This document shows positions 36,430-44,209 of a DNA stretch of 64,000 nt, in pieces. Position 1 is the stretch's first letter. Each line of letters begins with the position of its first letter. The DNA comes from DAIDKA01 sp963726995 (GTDB lineage: Bacteria; Pseudomonadota; Gammaproteobacteria; Steroidobacterales; Steroidobacteraceae). A model generated the notes under the pieces. The model was not told the DNA's origin and searched no databases. It saw only the letters and a program-made list of their open reading frames with translations. The translations under genes were made by a program, and so were the position numbers. Location: NCBI GenBank assembly GCA_963726995.1, contig CAVSEP010000004.1, forward strand, positions 248,001 through 312,000, read 5' to 3'.

Positions 36430-36816
36430 TTACGGTAACAAATCATCCGTCTTGGTGTAGCCGCCGCCCTTAAACAGAAGCGGCTCGGCACGACATTTAG
36501 CGAGCGCATAAGAAAAACAATCGCCGAAATTAAGCCCCGCCGAAAGTCGACCCTGGCCGAAATTCCGAAACGCTTCGCGTGCTGCCGGAGTCTGCGTCTG
36601 GCCCGCCGCGACAATCTCGATGTTTGCCGCGGCGCGCAGCCGGTCGAGCGCCCGCACGCCTTTAGCCCCATGGCGCGATTCCAGAGTCATCGATGTCTCC
36701 ACAAAGCTGGCTGCTGAGAACAGGCGCCGGTCAACAGCCTCGATGGGCTCGGTGAACACGGGTCGTTCGGGTTCATCAAACGAAACTGAAAGCAGTACCG
36801 AAATGTCGAGCACCAT
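36430..36816 (-). CDS. VapC-type PIN protein with damaged active site
   Basis: A 128-residue PIN protein. Family: MVLDxSVLL start, SAASFVETSMTLE with the Glu, GLNFGDCFSYALAK with the third Asp, and normally LLFKGDDF.KTD with the fourth acidic residue. Here that reads LLFKGGGYTKTDD: both D positions of the DD pair are Gly. The first motif reads LDISVL instead of the usual LDTSVL. Loss of the metal-site Asp predicts poor or no RNase activity. Follows its antitoxin gene by 12 bp. Confidence 0.8.
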   Translation of the reverse strand: MVLDISVLLSVSFDEPERPVFTEPIEAVDRRLFSAASFVETSMTLESRHGAKGVRALDRLRAAANIEIVAAGQTQTPAAREAFRNFGQGRLSAGLNFGDCFSYALAKCRAEPLLFKGGGYTKTDDLLP

Positions 36817-36828
36817 AAGCGCGGTAGT

Positions 36829-37071
36829 TCATGCTCGCCGTAGTCCACATACCTTATCCGAGGATCGGGCATCCACGACCGGCAGCGCGGCGAATTGTTT
36901 GCCAATTGTATCGAATTCATCGGCGAGCGATCGACGGTGGCGGCCGCGCTTCACGCGCTCCAATCGATCGCGGATGACTTTGTTCACCGCCTCGGTCTTG
37001 GTCTCGCCGGTGAGGTGCGCTGACTCAGCTACCAGGGCTTCGGTTTCCGGGGTGCGTATGTTGAATGCCAT
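36829..37071 (-). CDS. VapB-type antitoxin
   Basis: An 80-residue protein of the PSK/VapB-like transcription-factor type: AFNIRTPETEALVAESAHLTGETKTEAVNKVI then RLERVKRGR. ATG 37071 matches the family; the open frame continues upstream through the 12-bp repeats (VAIG repeated) to 37221, which is probably untranslated. A GGGAA precedes the ATG at 37078-37080. Confidence 0.82.
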   Translation of the reverse strand: MAFNIRTPETEALVAESAHLTGETKTEAVNKVIRDRLERVKRGRHRRSLADEFDTIGKQFAALPVVDARSSDKVCGLRRA

Positions 37072-37081
37072 GGTATTCCCT

Positions 37082-37129
37082 ATAGCTACACCGATAGCTA
37101 CACCGATAGCTACACCGATAGCTACACAG
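37082..37129. repeat. four tandem 12-bp repeats upstream of vapB
   Basis: ATAGCTACACCG repeated at 37082, 37094, 37106 and, with one change (AG for CG), 37118. The array lies 10 bp from the vapB start on its 5' side, where the ribosome site and promoter or operator would be. Copy number of such arrays can change by slippage. Confidence 0.85.
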
Positions 37130-37244
37130 TACCGTCCGGCGGCATTCTCGCCAAGTGGGCTATCGGAATACCGACGTAAATAGGCATGAAAGCAATCACT
37201 TAGTGCGCATTTAGGAGTCATCTTAGTGACCGCACAAGAGCGGG

Positions 37245-37661
37245 ATGCCGCTCATCGTAATCTCCATGCTGGCGAGCCTGGATCTGGATCCATGGCGGAA
37301 AGCGGCCCAACTGGCCGCACTTCCGATGATATCCGCCGCGCCGAGGCTGGTCTGCATTCTCGGTACCGTGCCCGATTGGTCCGTGAAGTCGTGTGATCTC
37401 TACTCGATCGCGATGTGTTTAGTGGGGATGTTGCCGCGTCCAACTCCATTTCTGATGTCACCACTGAGAGCGGTTTCGATCCGGGCGGAGACGCCTGTTC
37501 CGTGGGCGCAGCCGAATGCACTCTACCTGGCCGCATATGTTCTGATCATGCTCGCCACCCAGTCGCTCATGGCGCATCATTGGTCCACGCCTGCCGCTGC
37601 GCTGGCGCCGTCATCCGGTTCCGTGCCATCCCTGATGTCACTCGTGCCATCGGCGAGGTGA
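37245..37661 (+). CDS. hypothetical membrane protein upstream of glgP
   Basis: A 138-residue frame: MPLIVISMLASLDLDPWRKA and AQLAALP at the start, a single hydrophobic stretch (LYLAAYVLIMLATQSLMA, ~93-110) and a Ser/Pro-rich tail. No family named, but the start and one-helix layout look like a real protein rather than a shadow. Ends 82 bp before glgP on the same strand. Confidence 0.45.
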   Translation: MPLIVISMLASLDLDPWRKAAQLAALPMISAAPRLVCILGTVPDWSVKSCDLYSIAMCLVGMLPRPTPFLMSPLRAVSIRAETPVPWAQPNALYLAAYVLIMLATQSLMAHHWSTPAAALAPSSGSVPSLMSLVPSAR

Positions 37662-37743
37662 CGGGTTCCGGTTCCCTGATTCTTGCCTGCGCCCGGGGGC
37701 GCCGACCGGTGACTCGGTCCAACCACAATATGAGTGTGAGGTT

Positions 37744-40284
37744 ATGAGCGTACAAACACCGGTGACTCACCCCGGGGGGCACCTTGCGGACATAGAAGGT
37801 TTCGATTCCCTCACGGAACTCGCCTTGGACATGCGTTGGTCATGGAACCATGCGACCGATCATGTGTGGCGACAGCTTGATCCGGTGCTGTGGGCACTTA
37901 CGCATAACCCTTGGGTCGTCCTGCAGACGGTGTCGCGGGAAAAACTGCAATGTGATCTGGCCGAACCGGCTTTCCGAAAAAACATTACCGATCTTGTGCA
38001 GCACCAGCGGAACACCGCGCAGGCGAGCGCGTGGTTTCAGACCGCCCACCCGAAGTCCGCGCTGAGCGGTGTGGCCTATTTCAGCATGGAGTTCATGTTG
38101 AATGAGGCCCTGCCCATCTATTCGGGTGGGCTGGGCAACGTGGCGGGGGATCAACTCAAGGCTGCGAGTGATTTGGGGGTGCCGGTCATCGGCATTGGGC
38201 TGCTTTACAGTCAGGGCTATTTTCGCCAGGTAATCGGTAAAGATGGAGCGCAGGAGGCACTCTATCCATATAACGATCCCGGGCAGTTGCCTATCGCGCC
38301 GTTGCGCCACGCCAATGGCGAGTGGCTGCGCTTAGAAGTCGCCTTGCCGGGCTACTCAGTGTGGCTGCGTGCCTGGCAGGTGCAGGTCGGCCGGGTGAAA
38401 CTGTACCTGCTCGACAGCAATGATGCGGCAAACTACCCCGCACATCGGGGCATTACCAGTGAGCTGTATGGCGGTAGCCCGGAGTTGCGACTGAAACAGG
38501 AGCTTCTGCTTGGAATCGGCGGATGGCGACTACTCTGTGCGCTCGGCATCGAACCGGAAGTCTGTCACTTGAATGAAGGGCATGCGGCCTTTGCCGTATT
38601 GGAGCGCGCCCGCTGCTTCATGCAGCAGTCCTCGCAGCCCTTCGATGTCGCGCTGACCGCGACCCGAGCCGGCAATCTTTTCACCACCCATACGGCGGTG
38701 GCCGCCGGCTTTGATCGATTCGCGCCGACTCTCATCGAGCAATATCTCGGACAGTATGCGCAGCAGAAGCTACGCATACCGCTGCACAAGCTGCTGGCGC
38801 TCGGGCGCTCGAACCCCGATGATCCCTCGGAACCCTTCAATATGGCGTACCTCGCAGTGCGGGGAAGTGGGGGGGTAAATGGCGTAAGTCGCTTGCATGG
38901 CCAGGTGAGCCGGCAGCTCTTGGAACCGCTGTTTCCGGACTGGCCGCAGGAGGACATCCCGGTGGGATTCGTGACCAATGGGGTTCACATGCCCACCTGG
39001 GACTCCGCCCTGTCCGATGAACTGTGGACGCAGGCATGTGGAAAGGACCGCTGGCGGGGAATGCCGGACTCATTGGAGCGGAACATTCGCAAGGTTTCCG
39101 ACCAGAAGCTGTGGCAATTGCGCACCGCCTCCAGAAGGGCCCTGGTCGAATATGCGCGCGAACAACTGTCCGGGCAGTTGGAGGCGTCCGGCGCCTCCCC
39201 CGAAGAGGCTGCAGCGGTGAGAAACCTATTGGATCCCAATGCCCTGACGCTCGGCTTTGCTCGCCGCTTTGCGACCTACAAGCGACCGAACCTGCTGCTG
39301 AACGACCGCGAGCGATTGCTGCGCTTGCTGAGCGATCCGCGGCGCCCGGTACAACTGATCATCGCCGGCAAGGCACACCCGGCAGACGCGGCGGGGCAGG
39401 CTCTGATCAAGGAATGGATCGGTTTCATCCGCCAGCCCGAGACGCGCCCCCATGTGATTTTTCTCAGCGACTACGACATGTTGATGACGCAGCAGCTGGT
39501 GCAGGGTGTGGATGTCTGGATCAACACACCGCGGCGCCCTTGGGAGGCCTGTGGCACGAGCGGCATGAAGGTGCTGGTCAACGGCGGCATCAATTTGTCG
39601 GAACTGGATGGCTGGTGGGCGGAAGCGTACACCTCGGAGGTGGGCTGGGCGTTGGGAGACGGACAGGAGCATGGCGATGATTCCGCCTGGGATGCCCTTG
39701 AAGCCTCGGCGCTGTACGACTTACTCGAACAACAGGTGATCCCTGAATTCTACGCCCGTGATGGGGGCACCCCTCCCACCGCTTGGGTAAGACGCATGCG
39801 CGAGAGCATGGCGGAATTGACGCCGCGCTTTTCCGCGGCGCGAACGGTACGCGAATACACCGAACAGCATTATCTTCCGGCAGCGAGCGCCTACCGTCAG
39901 CGAGTCGCCGATAAGGGTACGCTCGGCCGGCAGATCATCGAGTGGGAGCATGCACTGGATCGGGAATGGGGCGCAATACGCTTTGGAGAAGTGCGCGTCA
40001 ATCCGGACGCGAATCACTACGAAATTGAAGTCGAGCTGCGCTTGAATGGCCTCGATGTGGATGCGGTGCGCGTCGAGCTGTTTGCAGACGCAATCAACGG
40101 AGGCAATCCGATGCGGCAGGAAATGACCCGGGCGCCAACGCGACCGACGGCACCGACTTGCAACCTCTATCGCGCCTCCGTACCCATGACACGCCCGGCG
40201 AGCGACTACACGGCGCGAGCGATACCGCAGCGCCCCGGGGTCGGGGTCCCACTGGAGTACGGTCGAATCCTATGGCAACGATAG
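37744..40284 (+). CDS. glgP: alpha-glucan phosphorylase
   Basis: An 846-residue phosphorylase releasing glucose 1-phosphate from glycogen or maltodextrins. It is of the type with an N-terminal DUF3417-like domain (LTELALDMRWSWNHATDHVW). Landmarks: AYFSMEFMLNEALPIYSGGLG, HLNEGHAAFAVLERAR, FATYKRPNLLL, and the PLP lysine K609 in EACGTSGMKVLVNG. ATG 37744 follows GAGG. A fragment of glgX lies just downstream, so a glycogen-degradation operon was probably cut at the module end. Confidence 0.93.
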   Translation: MSVQTPVTHPGGHLADIEGFDSLTELALDMRWSWNHATDHVWRQLDPVLWALTHNPWVVLQTVSREKLQCDLAEPAFRKNITDLVQHQRNTAQASAWFQTAHPKSALSGVAYFSMEFMLNEALPIYSGGLGNVAGDQLKAASDLGVPVIGIGLLYSQGYFRQVIGKDGAQEALYPYNDPGQLPIAPLRHANGEWLRLEVALPGYSVWLRAWQVQVGRVKLYLLDSNDAANYPAHRGITSELYGGSPELRLKQELLLGIGGWRLLCALGIEPEVCHLNEGHAAFAVLERARCFMQQSSQPFDVALTATRAGNLFTTHTAVAAGFDRFAPTLIEQYLGQYAQQKLRIPLHKLLALGRSNPDDPSEPFNMAYLAVRGSGGVNGVSRLHGQVSRQLLEPLFPDWPQEDIPVGFVTNGVHMPTWDSALSDELWTQACGKDRWRGMPDSLERNIRKVSDQKLWQLRTASRRALVEYAREQLSGQLEASGASPEEAAAVRNLLDPNALTLGFARRFATYKRPNLLLNDRERLLRLLSDPRRPVQLIIAGKAHPADAAGQALIKEWIGFIRQPETRPHVIFLSDYDMLMTQQLVQGVDVWINTPRRPWEACGTSGMKVLVNGGINLSELDGWWAEAYTSEVGWALGDGQEHGDDSAWDALEASALYDLLEQQVIPEFYARDGGTPPTAWVRRMRESMAELTPRFSAARTVREYTEQHYLPAASAYRQRVADKGTLGRQIIEWEHALDREWGAIRFGEVRVNPDANHYEIEVELRLNGLDVDAVRVELFADAINGGNPMRQEMTRAPTRPTAPTCNLYRASVPMTRPASDYTARAIPQRPGVGVPLEYGRILWQR

Positions 40285-40349
40285 TGGCACCACCGGCACG
40301 CGACTTGCGTCAGCCTATTGCCTAGAATTCCGAGCATGATGACATCCGG

Positions 40350-40421
40350 GTGGGCTCCCCGCTGCCGCTGGGAGTCTCAGAAATCGCGGGAGCGGTCAAC
40401 TTCGCGATTTTCAGCCACATT
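40350..40421 (+). pseudogene. glycogen debranching enzyme (glgX) N-terminal remnant
   Basis: Twenty-odd codons read GSPLPLGVSEIAGAVNFAIF, the opening of GlgX/isoamylase-type enzymes (usual form G.PLPLGAT....GVNFA.FS). Homology stops abruptly afterwards, about 265 bp before the 40686 att-type block. Read as the stump of a gene truncated by island rearrangement. Confidence 0.55.
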
Positions 40422-40685
40422 TGCTGTGGCGGCGTTTTCTATTTCGTTGTAAGGATTGATAATTGCACCGTTGTTTCGGCGATTGGGTCTATTGTCGCCT
40501 GCTCGGTAGAATTCGGATCTCGCAATATCCGCGTCCTATAGGCCGCTCTGATGATGTCCGCCTCACGGTACGCGTAAGCCATGTGCCGTACGCGACGTCC
40601 CCCGCCGCGAGAGAAGACGGTCGTGCTTGGAAATTCGTCACTTAGAGACCTGTTCGATCCAATCTCGCCCAGTTAATGGCGCACC
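40422..40685. other. 264 bp between glgX stump and att-type block
   Basis: No supported gene. Confidence 0.35.
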
Positions 40686-40775
40686 GGGGTACGAAGTAGG
40701 GGTATCCAATCGAAGATGCGTGAGATGATTCCAATGGATCAATATCTTAGCTGAGTTATTAGATTCCGACCCTAG
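40686..40775 (+). repeat. att-type block 3 ending in a tRNA-Cys fragment
   Basis: Starts GGGGTACGAAGTAGGGGTAT and ends TTAGATTCCGACCCTAG (40759-40775), 16 of 17 bases of tRNA-Cys 14185-14201, extended by a further CCT match. Same layout as 19102-19192 and 27830-27919. No AT-rich tail here; a higB remnant begins 30 bp later. Confidence 0.7.
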
Positions 40776-40805
40776 CCTAAACGCCGCATCCGATAACGTC
40801 TGATG

Positions 40806-41034
40806 ACGTCTTCTTCTGAAAGGTGTGAAGCACGTAAATGGCTGCCTCGAATCTAGCTACTTAGATCACCCGGAACGCCCCGGAGGCATCCCGGACCGGA
40901 ATCTCATATGCCCCGGCGCCAACGATTGGCATGGGCTTGAAGGCGGTCGGATCGCCGCCGAACTGAACCTGCATCAGCACCACGCCGATGTCATGCTGGA
41001 CACCCGCAGCCACCGCGACCAAAGTCATCCCGGC
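40806..41034 (-). pseudogene. HigB-like toxin remnant
   Basis: Minus-strand reading gives AGVQHDIGVVLMQVQFGGDP, TAFKPMPIVGAGAYEIPVRD and ASGAFRVI, then an in-frame stop and VARFEAAIYVLHTFQKKTSS. A frameshift precedes this near RDDF. It is the same family as the 17468-17770 gene but with the normal strand order. No start and no antitoxin remain. Confidence 0.75.
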
Positions 41035-41332
41035 TCATGTGGGCACGTTCGGGGTTCAGAACTTGATCCTACGTTGGAGCCTACTACGCTGATGTCAGCC
41101 AAAGGCTGGCCCAGCCTAGGGCGCCTCTGCGGCATGAAAGCAGTCCACTGCACGAGCTGCCGTGCGCGATCTCAGCGAAGCGCTGACAAGGCGAGTGCAA
41201 GTGGCAGAAACGCGATCGGGACAGCTCGAGGTATAGCTTCGGATCGTGGGCTCACGGACATCAGCCTCAAGCCTCGTGAATGAGGAGGGTGGGCAGGAGC
41301 CACCTAATCTCAACGTCACGCGGAAGCCGCGG
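41035..41332. other. 298 bp without a gene
   Basis: Nothing recognised between the higB remnant and the duplicated segment. Confidence 0.35.
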
Positions 41333-42047
41333 TGCCGCACGGAACCAACGGGTCGTTGCGGCCTCTAATGAGTGTAACACCTGCCATCTCATATCCTGAA
41401 TTGGAAGGAGGGCGTAATGAGCTTTGGATCGCGGTTGGCGCTCGGCGCCGCCGTCGCCAGTGCGATGATTACGCAAGGCGCTGCGGGCTTGGCCGATACC
41501 CGTGTGAGCGTCCCATCGGTGTGGGGGCGCTACGATCTGATCCTCGATTTGGACCATCTGCCCAAGCAGTATTCTTGTAAGAGCTTATGGTCCAAATTCC
41601 GTGATGTGCTTTGGGCTGTAGGGGTCGGCGGCATCTCGGAGATACTTCCCTATAATTGTGGAAGTGGGCGTGCTGATCATGGGCTTTCACCCAAGGTACA
41701 CGTGGCATTCGTGCTCCCGGAGGCGGCATCAGGTATCCAGGCTCGCTATCCGGATCTGAGCGCCCGCAGCGCCGAAATCCGCCTTGGGCCGGGGAGCCCG
41801 AGCACCCTCGATGACTCTGATTGCCGCCTGATGCAGCAGATAAACAATTTGCTTTTCAGGTCGATTCCCGTGCACGTCTTACAAGCGACTTGGCATTGCG
41901 ATGCTGCCGTTGCGGGAGTGCCGCGTTACGGATTGACCCTTGAGGTGCTCAAACCCGTGACGCATGGGCCACCTAAGGCCCGCGCTGCCGGCGAGTGATC
42001 GGCGCGTGGAATGCCGTGAGGAGGGGTGGGAAGCGGCGTTCCCCCAA
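41333..42047 (+). repeat. 715-bp duplicated segment, copy 2
   Basis: Counterpart of 20410-21124, same orientation, 20,923 bp apart. Direct repeats of this length could recombine and delete everything between them, including the ATPase operon. Confidence 0.9.
41417..41998 (+). CDS. exported protein of unknown function, copy 2
   Basis: A 193-residue protein nearly identical to the one at 20494-21075: same signal peptide apart from Ile18 to Thr, and differences A30V, Y59S, one Gly to Arg in GSGRADHG, and three in the tail (GPPKARAAGE). All four cysteines are kept. Both copies lie soon after a TA locus or remnant near the start of their modules, so they may be backbone genes of related islands rather than cargo. 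Confidence 0.7.
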   Translation: MSFGSRLALGAAVASAMITQGAAGLADTRVSVPSVWGRYDLILDLDHLPKQYSCKSLWSKFRDVLWAVGVGGISEILPYNCGSGRADHGLSPKVHVAFVLPEAASGIQARYPDLSARSAEIRLGPGSPSTLDDSDCRLMQQINNLLFRSIPVHVLQATWHCDAAVAGVPRYGLTLEVLKPVTHGPPKARAAGE

Positions 42048-42124
42048 GTCAGTCCGGAGTGAGTCCCGGCCTCGGATGCGTGTGCGTAGTCGCGCGACCT
42101 CATGAATGAAGGACGGCTACACAG

Positions 42125-42343
42125 ATGAAACGGCACGCGAGGCACATTCTCATCGCACTGCTGCTCGGGATCGTGTTTCTCACGCTTGCGAGTCTCGTGG
42201 CACGGGTACTGCTGAGCCGGTCACGAACTGAGGACGGAGACTCGCTACCGGCGAGTTCTCAGGGCCGGGCGCGGATTTCCAGCCGGATCGAGGCCAGCCG
42301 GCGCAATAAGCCGCGGCGCCAGGTCAGTGGCCACCAGTCGTAG
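42125..42343 (+). CDS. small single-helix membrane protein (doubtful)
   Basis: A 72-codon frame starting MKRHARHILIALLLGIVFLT with a clear hydrophobic helix and basic N-terminus. The last ~28 codons are antisense to the end of the convergent gene, so the stop may be wrong. No strong ribosome site. No family recognised. Confidence 0.35.
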   Translation: MKRHARHILIALLLGIVFLTLASLVARVLLSRSRTEDGDSLPASSQGRARISSRIEASRRNKPRRQVSGHQS

Positions 42344-42831
42344 AGTAATGCCTCGGTTGGTCTCCACATGGCAACCCAGCCGAGAATGAGTAGACCCTCG
42401 GCAACAATGCTTCGGTCTATAGCCAGTGGCTGTGCAAGGAGCCAGTGCCGCAGGCCCAGGCACGCCATCAGGAATCCCAGGCCGATTACAAAGCTTATGG
42501 CGCCAAAGCGCAGCAGCCGCATTATATCTGCACGCAACTGCCTCTCACGGTAGGCGAAGTAGTTATGGACCGCATCCTCAAGTGTTAGTGCGGCCTCGCT
42601 CTGCGCCTCGGGCTGGGGTAGGTAGATAATGAGACGCAGCGGTCTATGCGTCCCCCCTGCTTCGCGACATGCCTCCAGCAGGTACTGCTCAGCAGCCTCG
42701 TCCAAATCCTTCTCCCGGAACGGCGCGGGGTCAAGTGTATGAAACAATTGACGAACCTCGCGCAGCCGAATCTCGATGAGCGTGTCACCTCCCTCACGTC
42801 GGTAGATCGGCGCGGCGGGTTCCTTTGGCAT
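42259..42831 (-). CDS. conserved-looking membrane protein, two helices
   Basis: A 190-residue protein from ATG 42831: a charged N-terminal half (GDTLIEIRLREVRQLFHTLD, DLDEAAEQYLLEACREAGG) and two membrane helices (AISFVIGLGFLMACLGL; SIVAEGLLILGWVAMWR), ending in a basic tail WRRGLLRRLASIRLEI. The frame is open up to 43185 and the extra 118 codons cannot be excluded, but they are less protein-like. Function unknown. Confidence 0.6.
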   Translation of the reverse strand: MPKEPAAPIYRREGGDTLIEIRLREVRQLFHTLDPAPFREKDLDEAAEQYLLEACREAGGTHRPLRLIIYLPQPEAQSEAALTLEDAVHNYFAYRERQLRADIMRLLRFGAISFVIGLGFLMACLGLRHWLLAQPLAIDRSIVAEGLLILGWVAMWRPTEALLYDWWPLTWRRGLLRRLASIRLEIRARP

Positions 42832-43551
42832 GCCGATTCCCTCACGTAGCGATCTGGCGGATTTCGAGGAATCATAGTCGAATGGGGATGGCGCTGCAGA
42901 TAGGTACTGTCCACGACCTTGCGCGCGACGGCAGGCGCTAACCTCAAAAGAAGTTGAGACACCAGCGGTTAGAGCAGGAAGACTCGACTCCACGAGATCC
43001 CAGGTTATTTCTGCATTCCGGCGTGATTCGAACAATAGGTAGATGCTCGGAGCGCACCCATCGGCGATCGTGCGAAGGGCCTGGTGCTCAGGTGCGACTC
43101 GGTCGCAATAGGCTCCGTTTCGCCGTTTTGGCTCACCCACAAGCAGGCGGTCGAGATGAAGGCTCAAGTTCGCAAGGGACAGCAAGGGTCAACCGGCGTC
43201 TTTGCCGACCGATTAACCCAAGTCAACACGGATGCCAAAGGCTAGGAGGTCGAGGAGGAGATCTATAGGAGGGCACCTGCTCCACGCGTTGCGTCGTGAC
43301 TTCACTGGCCGAAGCCCCGGATTAGATAACCAGGGAAATGCGAACTGCAAGCCATCACATGGGTAATCGAGTTACGATCGTATTCGTCCCCGGATCGGTA
43401 AGTCTCGAAATACGCATTGAGGCTCCTTACCCGCTGCGGCATTGCTTCACTGCCTGCAACCCCACTGAAACCCCATAGTTGGTGAAGGCAAACCTAACGA
43501 TTGCGAGCCCAGGGCTCGCGGCAAAAGTAGCCCTCATCCACCCACATGTGA
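42832..43551. other. 720 bp, no certain gene
   Basis: Contains the possible N-terminal extension of the membrane protein (to 43185); the rest shows no supported gene. Confidence 0.35.
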
Positions 43552-44206
43552 TCAAGCACGTGCAAGCCGCGCGACTTTTGCGTCACTGCCCAGTCTTCCT
43601 TTGGAAAGAGATTGCGTCATCCACAACATCATTCCAATCCCCAGATCTTGCGTGATTTGCAAATTCGGGCGCTGATTGCTCGATGAAAGGCGCATATCGG
43701 CGATTTCATCAGCCAGCGCGGTTTCATCGAGAAGGCGGTACGAAACATAGCCGTCAAATGCATCGAGCCCCCCAAAACCATAACCGGGATATGGGCCACT
43801 AAGATCCTCTTTCATCTTCCAGATGACACCGCGGCCCGGCTCACGAATGCGTCATGGATCTGCCGCACCAACTCGACTCCTATGAGCCGGTAGCCGGGAT
43901 ATGCTGACCGAGGATGCCCAGCCCATAGAGCCACATGGCGAGGTAGTGAAAATATTGGCCATCACGATCCGGCGCCTCACCAATGCGGATGCCGCACGGA
44001 CGTCCGAGAACGCGCACTACCTCAGCAACCAAGGACTCCGCTTGGTCGAGGTATCGACGCTCGCCCGACTCGCCATATAGCGAAATAAGAGTACCAGACC
44101 GAATGCATCGGTCCACAAATACCGAGGCCATTCGGCCAGATACCCTGCCTACGCATCCACACCAATTTGGTGATGGCATACCCGGGGTCTTTGCAAATGG
44201 CCATGA
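43552..44206 (-). pseudogene. decayed gene, family uncertain (possibly a helical-toroid glycosidase/epimerase-like protein)
   Basis: Pieces in different frames assemble into one protein-like sequence: GERRYLDQAESLVAEVVRVL, GIRIGEAPDRDGQYFHYLAM, WLYGLGILGQHIP, then (shift near 43905) GYRLIGVELVRQIHDAFV, then (shift near 43830) GVIWKMKEDLSGPYPGYGFG and LDAFDGYVSYRLLDETALAD. At least two frameshifts. The motifs suggest an (alpha/alpha)-barrel sugar-related protein, but this is a guess. Sits directly downstream of the PCMT-esterase fusion on the same strand. Confidence 0.55.
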
Positions 44207-44209
44207 CCA

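Noticed and set aside
37082..37129. Possible CRISPR-like array
   Set aside because: The 12-bp units are contiguous with no spacers and there are no cas genes in the window.
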